Of a stretch of DNA of 64,000 nucleotides, positions 54,340 through 63,442 are shown piece by piece. A model generated the notes under the pieces. The model worked only from the letters and a program-made list of their open reading frames with translations. It searched no databases and was not told the DNA's origin. The stretch spans positions 1,270,501 to 1,334,500 of the forward strand of contig UGTZ01000001.1 in the NCBI GenBank assembly GCA_900455085.1. Direction: 5' to 3'. The stretch comes from Providencia rettgeri (GTDB taxonomy: Bacteria; Pseudomonadota; Gammaproteobacteria; Enterobacterales; Enterobacteriaceae). Each line of letters begins with the position of its first letter. Position 1 is the stretch's first letter. The position numbers and the translations under genes are program-made.

Positions 54340-55692
54340 TTATTTAAAACAGGTTTCTGCCCAGCGCGTTAGTCCAGCAGTAACGGAACCAAAATCATCT
54401 CCACGTATTATCGGAATATTTGGTAATTCTTGGCTAATTGCTTGGTGTAATACTGGTGAGCGAGCACTTCCACCTGTAACGTAAATAGCATCAGGTTTGA
54501 CCCCACCTTGGTTGACAGCCTCTTTAACTAATTCAATCATTTTACTTTTTGGTGATTCAATTGATTCCACCATTTGTTCATGTGGAATATTCACTTCTAG
54601 TTTTTCAGAAATTAATTTAATTTGAGCTAAATAACTGGAAGCGTCCGATAAAGCAATTTTAGCTTCTTCAGCTTTACGTACTAAGCTATAACCTAATGTT
54701 TCATTATAAACTTCTAACAATCGAGATATTATTTGAGGCTCTTTTGCATCTTGTTTTAAGCGTGTTAATGCAGTCAAATTTTGTCGTGAGTAAAATTCTT
54801 TTTGCGCTTCAACATTATTGATAGCAATCGGGTTCCAAAATTGTAGAAATGGCATTTTAATGCCTGATAAAGATTGGCTTTCCATTCCAAAAAGTGGCAT
54901 TAATTGTTTTAATGCTAGGTAAATATCAAGGTCGTTTCCACCCACTCGTTGGCCACTATGTGCAAGTAAGGATTGTGTTCTGTCCTGTGCGCCTCGATAA
55001 GTTGGTCCCATTTGAATCAATGAACAGTCTGTTGTTCCACCGCCAATATCAACGACTAAGATGATCTGGTCTTTACTTAATGTTGATTCATATTCAAGCC
55101 CGGCAGCAACAGGTTCGAACTGAAAAGTAATATGATTAAAACCTGCACGTTTTGCCGCACGATAGAGTATGGATTCTGCTTGTTGATTTGAAAGTTCCCC
55201 GCCACGCCCATGAAAATTAATTGGTCGGCCAATGACTGTGTCATCAATAACCTGTTGTAAAGAATGTTCTGCAGTATTCTTTATATTTTTCATCATGGCA
55301 CAGACAAGGTCTTCAAAAAAACTAATTTGAGTATCATGTAAGCCTGAAGCCCCTAAAAAAGATTTTGGGGATTTTACATAATAAACATCTCTAGGGTCGC
55401 TCAGATATAAATCTAAAGCAGCTTGCCCAAATACAATGTCCTCAGGTATTAAATCGATCCCTTCATCACGGTTAAACGCGATAGATCTTTTTAAAATTTG
55501 TTGTCCGATTTCATTCGAGGGGGAGATTTTACAATGGCGAAATAAATGCTCAGAAACTGATTCTCTTGTTGGCGCGCATAAGGTTGATGGAATATAAACG
55601 CTATCGCCTTCTAATGGTAATAGTGTGGGTACCCCGCTTTTCATGACTGCGACAGCACAGTTAGATGTGCCGTAATCAAAACCAATAAACAT
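54340..55692 (-). CDS. yegD: YegD, Hsp70-like chaperone ATPase
   Basis: The 450-residue protein consists of the actin-like ATPase domain of Hsp70 without a classical substrate-binding domain, the same length as E. coli YegD. Motifs are MFIGFDYGTSNCAVAVM (phosphate 1), KSPKSFLGASGL, VIGRPINFHGRGG, FEPVAAGLEYE, VVDIGGGTTDCSLIQMG (phosphate 2), GGNDLDIYLA and VTGGSARSPVLHQAI (adenosine). The cellular role is not well defined. It is a single gene between convergent or separated neighbours. Confidence 0.94.
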   Translation of the reverse strand: MFIGFDYGTSNCAVAVMKSGVPTLLPLEGDSVYIPSTLCAPTRESVSEHLFRHCKISPSNEIGQQILKRSIAFNRDEGIDLIPEDIVFGQAALDLYLSDPRDVYYVKSPKSFLGASGLHDTQISFFEDLVCAMMKNIKNTAEHSLQQVIDDTVIGRPINFHGRGGELSNQQAESILYRAAKRAGFNHITFQFEPVAAGLEYESTLSKDQIILVVDIGGGTTDCSLIQMGPTYRGAQDRTQSLLAHSGQRVGGNDLDIYLALKQLMPLFGMESQSLSGIKMPFLQFWNPIAINNVEAQKEFYSRQNLTALTRLKQDAKEPQIISRLLEVYNETLGYSLVRKAEEAKIALSDASSYLAQIKLISEKLEVNIPHEQMVESIESPKSKMIELVKEAVNQGGVKPDAIYVTGGSARSPVLHQAISQELPNIPIIRGDDFGSVTAGLTRWAETCFK

Positions 55693-56099
55693 TTCGCCTC
55701 CAAGAGTAACGACTTTGAAAAAAGGCAGAGACTTTATATCAAGCAGGAATGAATTACTATCGAAAAAATAGTTCGATATGAAGGGAAAAACTCAAAAGGA
55801 GATAGCTTGAATTGATTGCATGTTGTCTAGATGCTCTGAAAGCACAGAAGCACTATGACAAAATGCAACCGTTATAGAAGGATTGATTTATTGATGTTCA
55901 TAAAAAGGGCGTAATTAATTTAGCTTAAGGTGGGTAAATGAAAATACCTATCGATAATATTAAGGTTATTTAAAGCTATTTTTATTTAGAGTGTGGTTTG
56001 TGATGTAATATTTTATTTTTCCTCCTCTTTAACATTTTAATGTAATATTAAAGAGGTTCTCGGAAATATCTTATTTAAACAGTTAGGTTTTATATATTT
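55693..56099. other. Gene-free spacer upstream of yegD
   Basis: AT-rich, 407 bases, no convincing gene or RNA. It presumably holds the yegD promoter on the minus strand. Confidence 0.45.
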
Positions 56100-56498
56100 T
56101 TAACTATTACAATACTTATTCCAAATTACATTAAAATCATTATTAGGAAATTCTTTATTATCTCTATCAATTAATGGAATAGAAACAACATTACGGCCGT
56201 CATCATGAAGATAGGTTTTGACCACAAAACGTTTAAATGAATATGAGTTTTGGCTAGTGAAAATAAGCACTTCACCGCATACATAACCTAGCATACCATG
56301 GTCTAAGGTTTCTCTTATCTCATGATATTTAACATTTTTATACTCGGCCGTTTTGGGGAATGCTAAAAAATCCTCAACCGCTTTTTGAGATTTTTCTACA
56401 ATATCTAAATCAGGTGTATAGTTACTTACAACGCCTCCTATAAAGGAAGCGCCTGCAATTAGGCCAACGACTAAAAATGAAAATATTTTATTTTTCAT
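56100..56498 (-). CDS. Small exported or membrane-anchored protein, unknown
   Basis: I do not recognise this 132-residue protein. The N-terminus (KIFSFLVVGLIAGASFIGGVVS) is a signal peptide or single anchor. The mature part has EKSQKAVEDFLAFPKTAEYKNVKYHE, resembling a recurring pattern in small phage- or host-encoded exported proteins with an N-terminal helix and a beta-rich end. Two cysteines (in GYVCGEV and the C-terminal KYCNS) could form a disulfide. The upstream 331 bases (56499-56829) are gene-free and AT-rich. Its codon use looks like its neighbours. Confidence that it is a real gene is moderate. Confidence 0.55.
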   Translation of the reverse strand: MKNKIFSFLVVGLIAGASFIGGVVSNYTPDLDIVEKSQKAVEDFLAFPKTAEYKNVKYHEIRETLDHGMLGYVCGEVLIFTSQNSYSFKRFVVKTYLHDDGRNVVSIPLIDRDNKEFPNNDFNVIWNKYCNS

Positions 56499-56829
56499 AG
56501 TGTTTATTTCTTATGTTATTATTTTTGAACCTCCCAATGAACGCCAAAATATAAAAATTAAATGAAAATTCATTAGCATAAACTAACTTTTAATTGATAA
56601 TTTCACTTACGGAGATATACTTGGATTACATTTGGGATAATTAACGGTTACCAATCTAACATAAGATAATTTGAAGTAATATAGAGGGGAAACAATGGTA
56701 ATCAATAAGAAACGAAAAATTACACATTTAAATAAATAGACATTTCATAAAAGGATACTTTATCACTATTGTGATAATTCAGTATGTATTAATCCCTAGA
56801 GTAACAAAACTCATAATAAAATAAGATTT

Positions 56830-57876
56830 TTATTTTTTGTTCTTCATTATTTTTGCCATATGAATAGCTTCAATGAGTTGAGAACGATTAATACGAGAAC
56901 TATTACTATCTAATAATTTTTGCCAAATATCAATTGCTTGTTCATAATTTGCATTCATAAAAGCATCTGAAGCGACTAGCATTAAAGCAGTAATTTCTTG
57001 TTTATCAAGGTTTAATGCTTTGTTGATTACCGCTCTGACATCTTCTGTTAGTTGTTGACCTGCTTGATAATATAAAACGGTTGCAATAGCGGAGTATATC
57101 TGAGCATTTTCTCCTCCATATTTTAACGCTCTATGATAAGCAATTAATGCGTTATCATAACTATTTTGATAGAGATAGTATTCACCTAGTGTAGCCCAAA
57201 GCTCACTATTTTTAGGGGATTGGCGAATATCATCTTGCAAGCGTAATAAATCATTTTGTTCTTGCTGCAATGGTGTGAATGAGAGTAGAGGATCTGAAAT
57301 ACGTTGGTATTCCTGGTAGGCTAATTCAAACCGAGGCGAAAAAAAGTAACCAATAACAACTGACACCATTAATATGGCGAGTAATTTATTAATATGCCAT
57401 TGCTTTGCAACTGATGGCGCTGTTACATCATCTGACAATAATTGCTCGAATACCTGCTGATGGTGAAAATTGCTCTCTAAAATCGGCTGTTTTTGTGAGC
57501 GATAAAATTTGAAAATGAAATAAAAAATGCCAACTAGAGCAATGCCCGGTAATCCCCAAAGCAGTGCGGTGCCAATAGTCAAGGGAGGGTTATACAGCAC
57601 GAAATCGCCATATCGCTCGGTCATATAATGCATGATTTGCGCTTTATCTTTCCCCTCTGCAACCATTTTAAAAACTTGGTGGCGCATACTTACTGCAGTG
57701 GGTGCATTGGATTCGAGTAAGTTTTGGTTTTGGCACTGCGGACAACGTAATTGTGAGGCTATTTGCAAAGAATATTCTTGTTCTTCAATAGAATTAAATT
57801 GCCACACATCAACAATCTGAGCATTGGATATAAAAGAGCAACATAGGAAAAATAGTGCTAATAGGGTTTTAAGCAT
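56830..57876 (-). CDS. nrfFG: NrfF-NrfG fusion, heme lyase subunit for NrfA
   Basis: This single 348-residue protein joins two proteins that are separate in E. coli. Residues about 1-125 match NrfF: a signal peptide, SLQIASQLRCPQCQNQNLLESNAP with the heme-handling CxxC, MTERYGDFVLYNPPL, and a membrane segment. After a linker and a second membrane span (LLAILMVSVVIGYFF), residues about 190-348 match NrfG TPRs: NSELWATLGEYYLYQNSYDNALIAY, IYSAIATVLYYQAGQQLT and ITALMLVASDAFMNANYEQAI. With NrfE it attaches heme to the special CWSCK site of NrfA. The ATG at 57876 overlaps nrfE by 19 bases. The domain order equals that of E. coli CcmH. Confidence 0.88.
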   Translation of the reverse strand: MLKTLLALFFLCCSFISNAQIVDVWQFNSIEEQEYSLQIASQLRCPQCQNQNLLESNAPTAVSMRHQVFKMVAEGKDKAQIMHYMTERYGDFVLYNPPLTIGTALLWGLPGIALVGIFYFIFKFYRSQKQPILESNFHHQQVFEQLLSDDVTAPSVAKQWHINKLLAILMVSVVIGYFFSPRFELAYQEYQRISDPLLSFTPLQQEQNDLLRLQDDIRQSPKNSELWATLGEYYLYQNSYDNALIAYHRALKYGGENAQIYSAIATVLYYQAGQQLTEDVRAVINKALNLDKQEITALMLVASDAFMNANYEQAIDIWQKLLDSNSSRINRSQLIEAIHMAKIMKNKK

Positions 57877-59744
57877 TTTTTTATCCTCCCTTTTATCCAG
57901 CTTATTAATAGGCCAAAACACATTACAAACGCACCGCTCCAAATCCATTGAATGCCATCTTGTACGTAAAGGCGTATTGCATAGCTATTTGTTCCCGTTT
58001 TCTCACCTAATACCGCATACCAATTACGTAGCCACCCCCAATATATACCGGGTTCAATCATTAATTGCTGGCGAGCAGTATAAAAGCGGCGCTCGGTGAT
58101 TAGCTGGTGTAATGGTTGGTTAGCTTTGCTAATTTGTATAATGGCTTTTTCGGTAGTGTAATTAGATTTAGCTTCAAGTTGCAACTCGTTGAATTGAAAT
58201 TGATAATCTGCGAGTGAAATAGATTGCCCAACAGAAAGACTAACACTGGTTTCATGGTGACTACCAATGGATAAGGCAATGCCAGCCGCAAAAATCACAA
58301 CCCCTGTATGAGCGATAAGGGAAGGGAATTGTTGACGAATAGCATCGATGGGTCGTAGCCAAAAGATAAGTAAAATAGCAAATAAAAAACCACAAGAAAG
58401 AGCGATAATAATCCCTTTAGACCAAAGAGATAAGCTTACTAATACACTGAGAAGTATAATGAAAAGAATACGCCATTGGGCTTTAATCCGAGTTTTGTTA
58501 AGCGGATAAATGGCACTTACCGCCATTATGATTAGCATCAAAATACCAAATGGTAGTAATGCTTGGTTAAAATAAGGTGCCCCAACCGATATTTTTCCCC
58601 AACCAAATAACGTGTAAATCATCGGGTAAAGTGTGCCCGTCAGGACAATAAATAATACAGTAGAAAATAGGATTAAAGTGAGTAATAAATAAAGCTGACG
58701 GCGATTAGTTTTGGTTGGTAAATTATCAATGTTTTTAGCTTTCCAACCATATATACATAAAGCACCGAAACTCAGGAAACTGAATAGTAAAAAGAGGGGG
58801 ACAGCTCTAACGTTATCTAAAGCAAACGCATGGACAGACATTAAAATACCTGAGCGTACAATCAACGTCCCCAATAGAGATAAAATAAATGTGAGGATCG
58901 CCAGTAATATTGACCAATGACGATAATGACCCGTTTTGTATGAAATGGTAAGGCTATGGAATAACGCAGTTGCACTTAGCCATGGTAACAGCGATGCATT
59001 TTCAACTGGGTCCCAAAACCACCATCCACCCCAACCAAGTTCACTGTATGCCCACCATGAACCCAGTGTGATACCCAAAGTGAGTATGCACCAACTAGGA
59101 ACGACAAAGCGCCAACAGAGCCTTGCAACAGTTTGGTTAAATTGCGTGCACAGCGTGGATGCAAGTGCCAAGGCGGTCACGACCATTAACCCGCTATAAC
59201 CTAAATAAAGTAGTGGAGGGTGTAATATCAACCCCCAATGTTGCAGCATTGGGTTGAGATCTCGCCCTTCAATAGCAGGAGGAAAAATGCGAACAAAGGG
59301 GTCCGAATAAAAGACGATAAACAGTAATAATGCGGTACTAATAATAGCGAGTAGGGTTAATGTGAGAGGAAATACGGGGTGAGTTTGCCGACGATAACAC
59401 CATGCAAATAGGCAACTCCAAGCAGAGATAAACAGTAGCCAAAGAAATATTGAGCCTTCATGGCCTCCCCATACTGCGGCAATTTTAATATATAGCGGCG
59501 ATAGCCGGTGGCTATGTTGCGCCACATACACGACTGAAAAATCACTTTGAATAAAGCTGAGAGTTAAACAAACATAGGCAACGAGCAAGAAAAGAAACTG
59601 TAAGTAGGTCCAAAGAATATTCCGAGGCATTTGCCTCGGAATATGGCGGAAGAAACCAATAACTCCAAACAATGCTTGGAAACAGGCAATACAGAGTGCC
59701 AATGCGAGGCAGAGAAAGCCAATTTCTGGGAGTATTAGTTCCAA
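57858..59744 (-). CDS. nrfE: NrfE, CcmF-like heme lyase subunit
   Basis: The 628-residue membrane protein of the CcmF/NrfE family has about 14 spans and a large periplasmic loop. The heme-handling tryptophan-rich motif is visible in GSWWAYSELGWGGWWFWDPVENASLLPW. VWGGHEGSIFLWLLF and HPPLLYLGYSG are also family typical. It works with NrfF/NrfG to attach the active-site heme of NrfA. E. coli NrfE is 552 residues; the extra length is mostly C-terminal (SLSVGQSISLADYQFQF and on), as in CcmF. Position in the nrf operon makes it NrfE rather than CcmF. Confidence 0.9.
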   Translation of the reverse strand: MELILPEIGFLCLALALCIACFQALFGVIGFFRHIPRQMPRNILWTYLQFLFLLVAYVCLTLSFIQSDFSVVYVAQHSHRLSPLYIKIAAVWGGHEGSIFLWLLFISAWSCLFAWCYRRQTHPVFPLTLTLLAIISTALLLFIVFYSDPFVRIFPPAIEGRDLNPMLQHWGLILHPPLLYLGYSGLMVVTALALASTLCTQFNQTVARLCWRFVVPSWCILTLGITLGSWWAYSELGWGGWWFWDPVENASLLPWLSATALFHSLTISYKTGHYRHWSILLAILTFILSLLGTLIVRSGILMSVHAFALDNVRAVPLFLLFSFLSFGALCIYGWKAKNIDNLPTKTNRRQLYLLLTLILFSTVLFIVLTGTLYPMIYTLFGWGKISVGAPYFNQALLPFGILMLIIMAVSAIYPLNKTRIKAQWRILFIILLSVLVSLSLWSKGIIIALSCGFLFAILLIFWLRPIDAIRQQFPSLIAHTGVVIFAAGIALSIGSHHETSVSLSVGQSISLADYQFQFNELQLEAKSNYTTEKAIIQISKANQPLHQLITERRFYTARQQLMIEPGIYWGWLRNWYAVLGEKTGTNSYAIRLYVQDGIQWIWSGAFVMCFGLLISWIKGRIKKCLKPY

Positions 59745-59768
59745 TGATTACCCTTATTTTTGAGTGAG

Positions 59769-60725
59769 TTATGCGACGGTCAACTGCCCTGCGTATAACA
59801 CAAAGAAGCGTAAGCAGAAGACACCCAGTAAGCTTGCACCACTGATAATCAATACTCTTGCTGCACCTTGTCCTTTATCCATCCATTTTTTGAATAGCAG
59901 AGGAATAATAAAACCACACCCGACAACGCCAATCCAAAACCACCAAGTCCAGAAACCACCGCCTAATGCGGCAATTAATGAACGAATTTTCCCGTCATCC
60001 CCTAACGCTAGCCCGACAAAAAAGGCTGCTAATAGGAATATCTCGAGCCAAATAACAAAGCCTTCGATACGGTGTAAAAATGCGGTTTCGTCGTTATGGA
60101 TATTTTTACGGTAGCGTAATGCTATTGCCATTAATGATACCGCGATACCTGACGATATTCCTGAAAATAGGAATAAAGCTGGTAATAATGGATTGTTTAA
60201 GAATGGATAAGATTTTAATGCTGAAAGTAAAAATCCGGTATAAGCCCCAAGCAAAACAGCCAAGACTAGCATTACAATATCCAGAGAACGCATCGCACGA
60301 TTTAGCAGGGTTAATATTCTTGGGATAAGCGTAAACTTAGGCAGCCATTTTTGCTGTAAAACCATGAGCTCTTTTTCATAAATTTTAGCAAGCCAAATAA
60401 CAAGTACAGCCATATACACTTGGAATAACATTACCCCCATCGACATCACCGAAGTTGGGCTGTAATGAAACATTAATTTCCAGAATGTCCATGGACGCGT
60501 CAAATGGAGAATTAAGATCAATAACCCAAAGATGATTGTTGTCGGAGCTAAAATCAGTGTTGTGCGCATGAGAGTGCTATCACTGCCAGCCGCAGTGGGA
60601 TAATACTGGCGCATAAGTACCGCAAGTACCACGAGCCCAGCTGAAATACCAATTAAGAATAAGTAAACGGCAATGGGCCAGTCCCACACTAAGGATTCAA
60701 AATGGAAAGCAGAAGCTGTTGTCAT
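59769..60725 (-). CDS. nrfD: NrfD, quinol-oxidising membrane subunit
   Basis: The 318-residue polytopic protein has eight or nine membrane segments and is of the NrfD/PsrC family. It oxidises menaquinol and passes electrons to NrfC. Typical segments are WDWPIAVYLFLIGISAGLVVLAV, LHLTRPWTFWKLMFHYSPTSVMSMGV, GAYTGFLLSALKSYPFLNNPLLPALFLFSGISSG in outline, and WTWWFWIGVVGCGFIIPLL. Its start overlaps the nrfC stop by four bases (ATGA). Confidence 0.95.
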   Translation of the reverse strand: MTTASAFHFESLVWDWPIAVYLFLIGISAGLVVLAVLMRQYYPTAAGSDSTLMRTTLILAPTTIIFGLLILILHLTRPWTFWKLMFHYSPTSVMSMGVMLFQVYMAVLVIWLAKIYEKELMVLQQKWLPKFTLIPRILTLLNRAMRSLDIVMLVLAVLLGAYTGFLLSALKSYPFLNNPLLPALFLFSGISSGIAVSLMAIALRYRKNIHNDETAFLHRIEGFVIWLEIFLLAAFFVGLALGDDGKIRSLIAALGGGFWTWWFWIGVVGCGFIIPLLFKKWMDKGQGAARVLIISGASLLGVFCLRFFVLYAGQLTVA

Positions 60726-61393
60726 TGGCTAACCTCCCCATATTTGAACGGGACTCGATACATTTTGGGGTGAGTACCGAGTGCAATCTTGAATCGATAA
60801 GTCGGTTTTTCTTTTAGTATCAACGAAATATCGCTCTTAGGATCATCTAAATTACCGAAGGTTAATGCTTTGGTCGGGCAAGATTCGACACAAGCAGGTT
60901 GCTTACCCTTTTTTAGATTTGTTTTACGACAAAAATCACATTTATCCGCGGTTTTATTGATAGGGTGAATGAATCTGACGCGATAAGGGCAGGCAGCAAT
61001 ACAGTATTGGCAGCCGACACATAAGTCAGGGTTTACATCAACAATCCCCGTTGTTTTGTCGATAAAAGAGGCACCAGTAGGGCAAACATCAACACAAGGC
61101 GCACTTTCACAATGTTGACAGGAATGGCGAAAAAAACGGTATTTAACATCAGGAAATTGGCCTATGGGCTCACTACGGATGATGGTTAACCGTGAAACAC
61201 CTTCCGGTACTTGGTTAACCTCTCGGCACGCATCCATACACGCCGTACAGCCGATGCACAGATTTTCATCGTGCACCATGCCGTAGCGAACGCCATCTAT
61301 TTTCATGGTGTTAGCTAGCGTATGGCTAGCAACCCCTCCTACCGCCGCCAGTGCTCCTGTGTAGATAATGAATTGACGACGAGAACAACTCAT
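60722..61393 (-). CDS. nrfC: NrfC, [4Fe-4S] electron transfer subunit
   Basis: The 223-residue Tat-exported ferredoxin-type protein has a twin-arginine SRRQFIIYTGALAAVGG and four cysteine clusters: CIGCTACMDACREV, CQHCESAPCVDVCPTGA, CVGCQYCIAACPYRV and CDFCRKTNLKKGKQPACVE in outline. It relays electrons from NrfD to the NrfB cytochrome. Its ATG overlaps the corrected nrfB stop by three bases. Confidence 0.95.
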   Translation of the reverse strand: MSCSRRQFIIYTGALAAVGGVASHTLANTMKIDGVRYGMVHDENLCIGCTACMDACREVNQVPEGVSRLTIIRSEPIGQFPDVKYRFFRHSCQHCESAPCVDVCPTGASFIDKTTGIVDVNPDLCVGCQYCIAACPYRVRFIHPINKTADKCDFCRKTNLKKGKQPACVESCPTKALTFGNLDDPKSDISLILKEKPTYRFKIALGTHPKMYRVPFKYGEVSQ

Positions 61394-61961
61394 GGCTGCT
61401 CCTTACGCAATTTCACCGCTGCTGGATTGAAATCAGGGTTATTGCGTTGATCTGAGTGACAGTCGACACATATTTTTTACTTTGCCCTTATCAGTCAGTA
61501 CCTTCATCGTATCTTGTTTCGGGATGAAGGTCATGGCAACTGGCACAGGCCACTTTGGTGACGTGGACATCATGAGGCCAGAACGCTTTTTGTAGTTGCT
61601 CTGGTAAGTGACATGACAGACAGACACTGTTTTGTTGTTCAACGTTATACATTGGGTTGTTAAAGCGCATGACATCTTTGACGCCTTCACGGTGATCAGG
61701 CCCTGGGTTACCGTGGCAGTTGGTACAAGTCACGGGTAAATTATTGTTAGGGTTAATCACTTCTGCGTGAGTGCCATGCATGCCTTCTTGGTCTGGTTTA
61801 TGACAGTCTAAGCAGGCGCTGTCAGCACTGCGTTGCTGCGTGACAACCCAACGGCCTTCTACATTTTCTTGTGCCATTTGTGGGGTTGCGGATGCGGCTG
61901 TTGCCCATAATAAGCCTGTTGCCAGCACCCCAGCAGTTAATAACGAACGTAGTACGCTCAT
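61390..61961 (-). pseudogene. nrfB: NrfB pentaheme cytochrome, two apparent frameshifts
   Basis: NrfB carries electrons to NrfA in the periplasm. From the ATG at 61961 (GGAG site) there is a signal peptide (MSVLRSLLTAGVLATGLLW) and heme sites CLDCH, CTNCH, CLSCH, CASCH. The frame then breaks. Removing one base of the GGG run at 61521-61523 continues with KQDTMKVLTDKGKVK, and removing one of the T6 run at 61473-61478 gives ICVDCHSDQRNNPDFNPAAV to KLRKEQP, restoring the fifth heme site. Corrected length is near 190 residues, as in E. coli. It follows nrfA after a stem-loop. Confidence 0.9.
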
Positions 61962-61980
61962 ATTCACTCCATTGGTTGTA

Positions 61981-62001
61981 TTGCCCCATTATTTGGGGCA
62001 A
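61981..62001 (-). promoter_or_regulatory. Stem-loop between nrfA and nrfB
   Basis: Eight-base perfect arms TTGCCCCA / TGGGGCAA with a 5-base loop, directly after the nrfA stop on the minus strand. There is no T run, so mRNA processing or protection of nrfA mRNA is more likely than full termination. It could set a high NrfA-to-downstream ratio. Confidence 0.6.
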
Positions 62002-62008
62002 ATCATGG

Positions 62009-63442
62009 TTATTTGGCTAATAGGTCATTTTTACGAGCTTGGTCATCCCATTGCGGAACGACAGTTTTTAAGAACTCTTGTTTCTCCGCGTTAATTTTTT
62101 GCATATCTAAACCAATGGCTTGTTGTGCTTTTTCCTTGGTTGAAATATCTGGAATGGCAATTTCATGGGTGATGCCTTTTGAGCCTAACAGGCGAGCTAG
62201 TTTAGTACGTGCATCTGCCGCTTTATCCATTGAACCACCTAACATACGTAGGCCTTCATCTGGTGCGTGCATATGAATACCGTGGGAGGCGATAGCTAAA
62301 TCCCAGCGCCATTGTGCATGGCGAATATCGGTTAAAATTGGTTTCATTTCATCTTCTGTTGCGCCTGCATCCCATGCGGCTTTCGCTTCAAAGTGAGCGC
62401 GAACCAATTGGTCTTCCGCTTTGATTTTCATCTCTTGGATAGCGACTTTACGTTCAGCAACCACATCTTGCAGTTGTTGTTTGCTTTGGGTATGGCAAGT
62501 GCTACAGGTTTGTTCGAAATTGTCGAATGGATTACCAATTTTATGGCTGGTATACAGTTCGCCTTTCTCGTTTTGCAGTTTTGGCATATGGCAATCAATA
62601 CAGGTCACGTTATTTTTGCCATGAATACCCGCACTCCAAGTTTCATATTCTGGGTGTTGGGCTTTTAGCATTGGAGCTTTCGACAGTGAGTTGGTCCAGT
62701 CAGAGAAACCAATGTTGTCGTAGTAGACTTCCATATCTTCCACTTTGGTGCCGTTATCCCATGGGAATTTCACGGCTTTTTTATCACCAGAGAAATAATA
62801 TTCTACGTGGCATTGGCCACACACCATGGACTGTTGGTCGAACCGGCTGGCTTTATCAAACGGTTTGCCAATCGCTTCCATTGCACGCTCTGCATAAGGG
62901 CGAGAAAGTGTTAGCTCTGGTTTACCTTTTGCAAAATCCGCTGAGTCGGTTTTATGGCAATCTGCGCAACCTAAGACATTCACCACTTCTGGACCACCTT
63001 TTGCCCACTTACCTTCGAAATAGCCATCTTCGCCATGTTCTTGGATAAGCCTAGCCACATCGGGACTTTTACAGCTCCAACATGCCATCGGAAGCGGGCC
63101 ATCTTGGGCATCTTTCGGAGCACCAGTTCGTAAGGTTTCACGGACGTCGATGATGGCATAGGCGTGACCACGAGGTTTGTTGTAGTCGCGTGAGAATGGG
63201 TATCCAGCCCAGAGAACGACTAAGCGAGGGTCTTCCGCTAATGCGTCTTCTCGGTTTGATTGCTCGGATGTTGCTCGCCAAGAGTGGTATTGATCAGGGT
63301 GAGCAGCTTCGAAAGTTTCATTTCGTGCGTTGATGGTAGATGTACTATCTTTAGTCGGAGTTTGAGCATGAACAGAGGTAAAGAGAAATATTCCTGCAAC
63401 CAGACTCAATAAGCATAGTGCATTATTTCTTATGTTTGCCAT
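62009..63442 (-). CDS. nrfA: Cytochrome c552 nitrite reductase (ammonia-forming)
   Basis: NrfA reduces nitrite to ammonia with six electrons in the periplasm. It is a 477-residue pentaheme enzyme (E. coli 478) with a signal peptide ending SVHAQ. The catalytic heme site is the special CWSCK; the others are CADCH, CGQCH, CIDCH and CSTCH. QSMVCGQCHVEYYF (calcium/active-site Tyr region), THKIGNP-type SHKIGNPFDNF and DIRHAQWRWDLAIASHGIHMHAP are family typical. It is the first gene of nrfABCDE(FG). An FNR-like site lies 182-195 bases upstream. Confidence 0.97.
   Translation of the reverse strand: MANIRNNALCLLSLVAGIFLFTSVHAQTPTKDSTSTINARNETFEAAHPDQYHSWRATSEQSNREDALAEDPRLVVLWAGYPFSRDYNKPRGHAYAIIDVRETLRTGAPKDAQDGPLPMACWSCKSPDVARLIQEHGEDGYFEGKWAKGGPEVVNVLGCADCHKTDSADFAKGKPELTLSRPYAERAMEAIGKPFDKASRFDQQSMVCGQCHVEYYFSGDKKAVKFPWDNGTKVEDMEVYYDNIGFSDWTNSLSKAPMLKAQHPEYETWSAGIHGKNNVTCIDCHMPKLQNEKGELYTSHKIGNPFDNFEQTCSTCHTQSKQQLQDVVAERKVAIQEMKIKAEDQLVRAHFEAKAAWDAGATEDEMKPILTDIRHAQWRWDLAIASHGIHMHAPDEGLRMLGGSMDKAADARTKLARLLGSKGITHEIAIPDISTKEKAQQAIGLDMQKINAEKQEFLKTVVPQWDDQARKNDLLAK

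Noticed and set aside
62013..63048. Plus-strand open frames opposite nrfA, including one of 173 residues
   Set aside because: They are shadows of the heme-rich nrfA coding sequence; no start signals or domain match.
19875..63442. Natural decay of the tor, dms and nrf systems because several genes are broken
   Set aside because: Each break is one base, usually in a short run, and codon-level conservation continues on both sides. Intact partner genes and operators remain. Error is the simpler reading.
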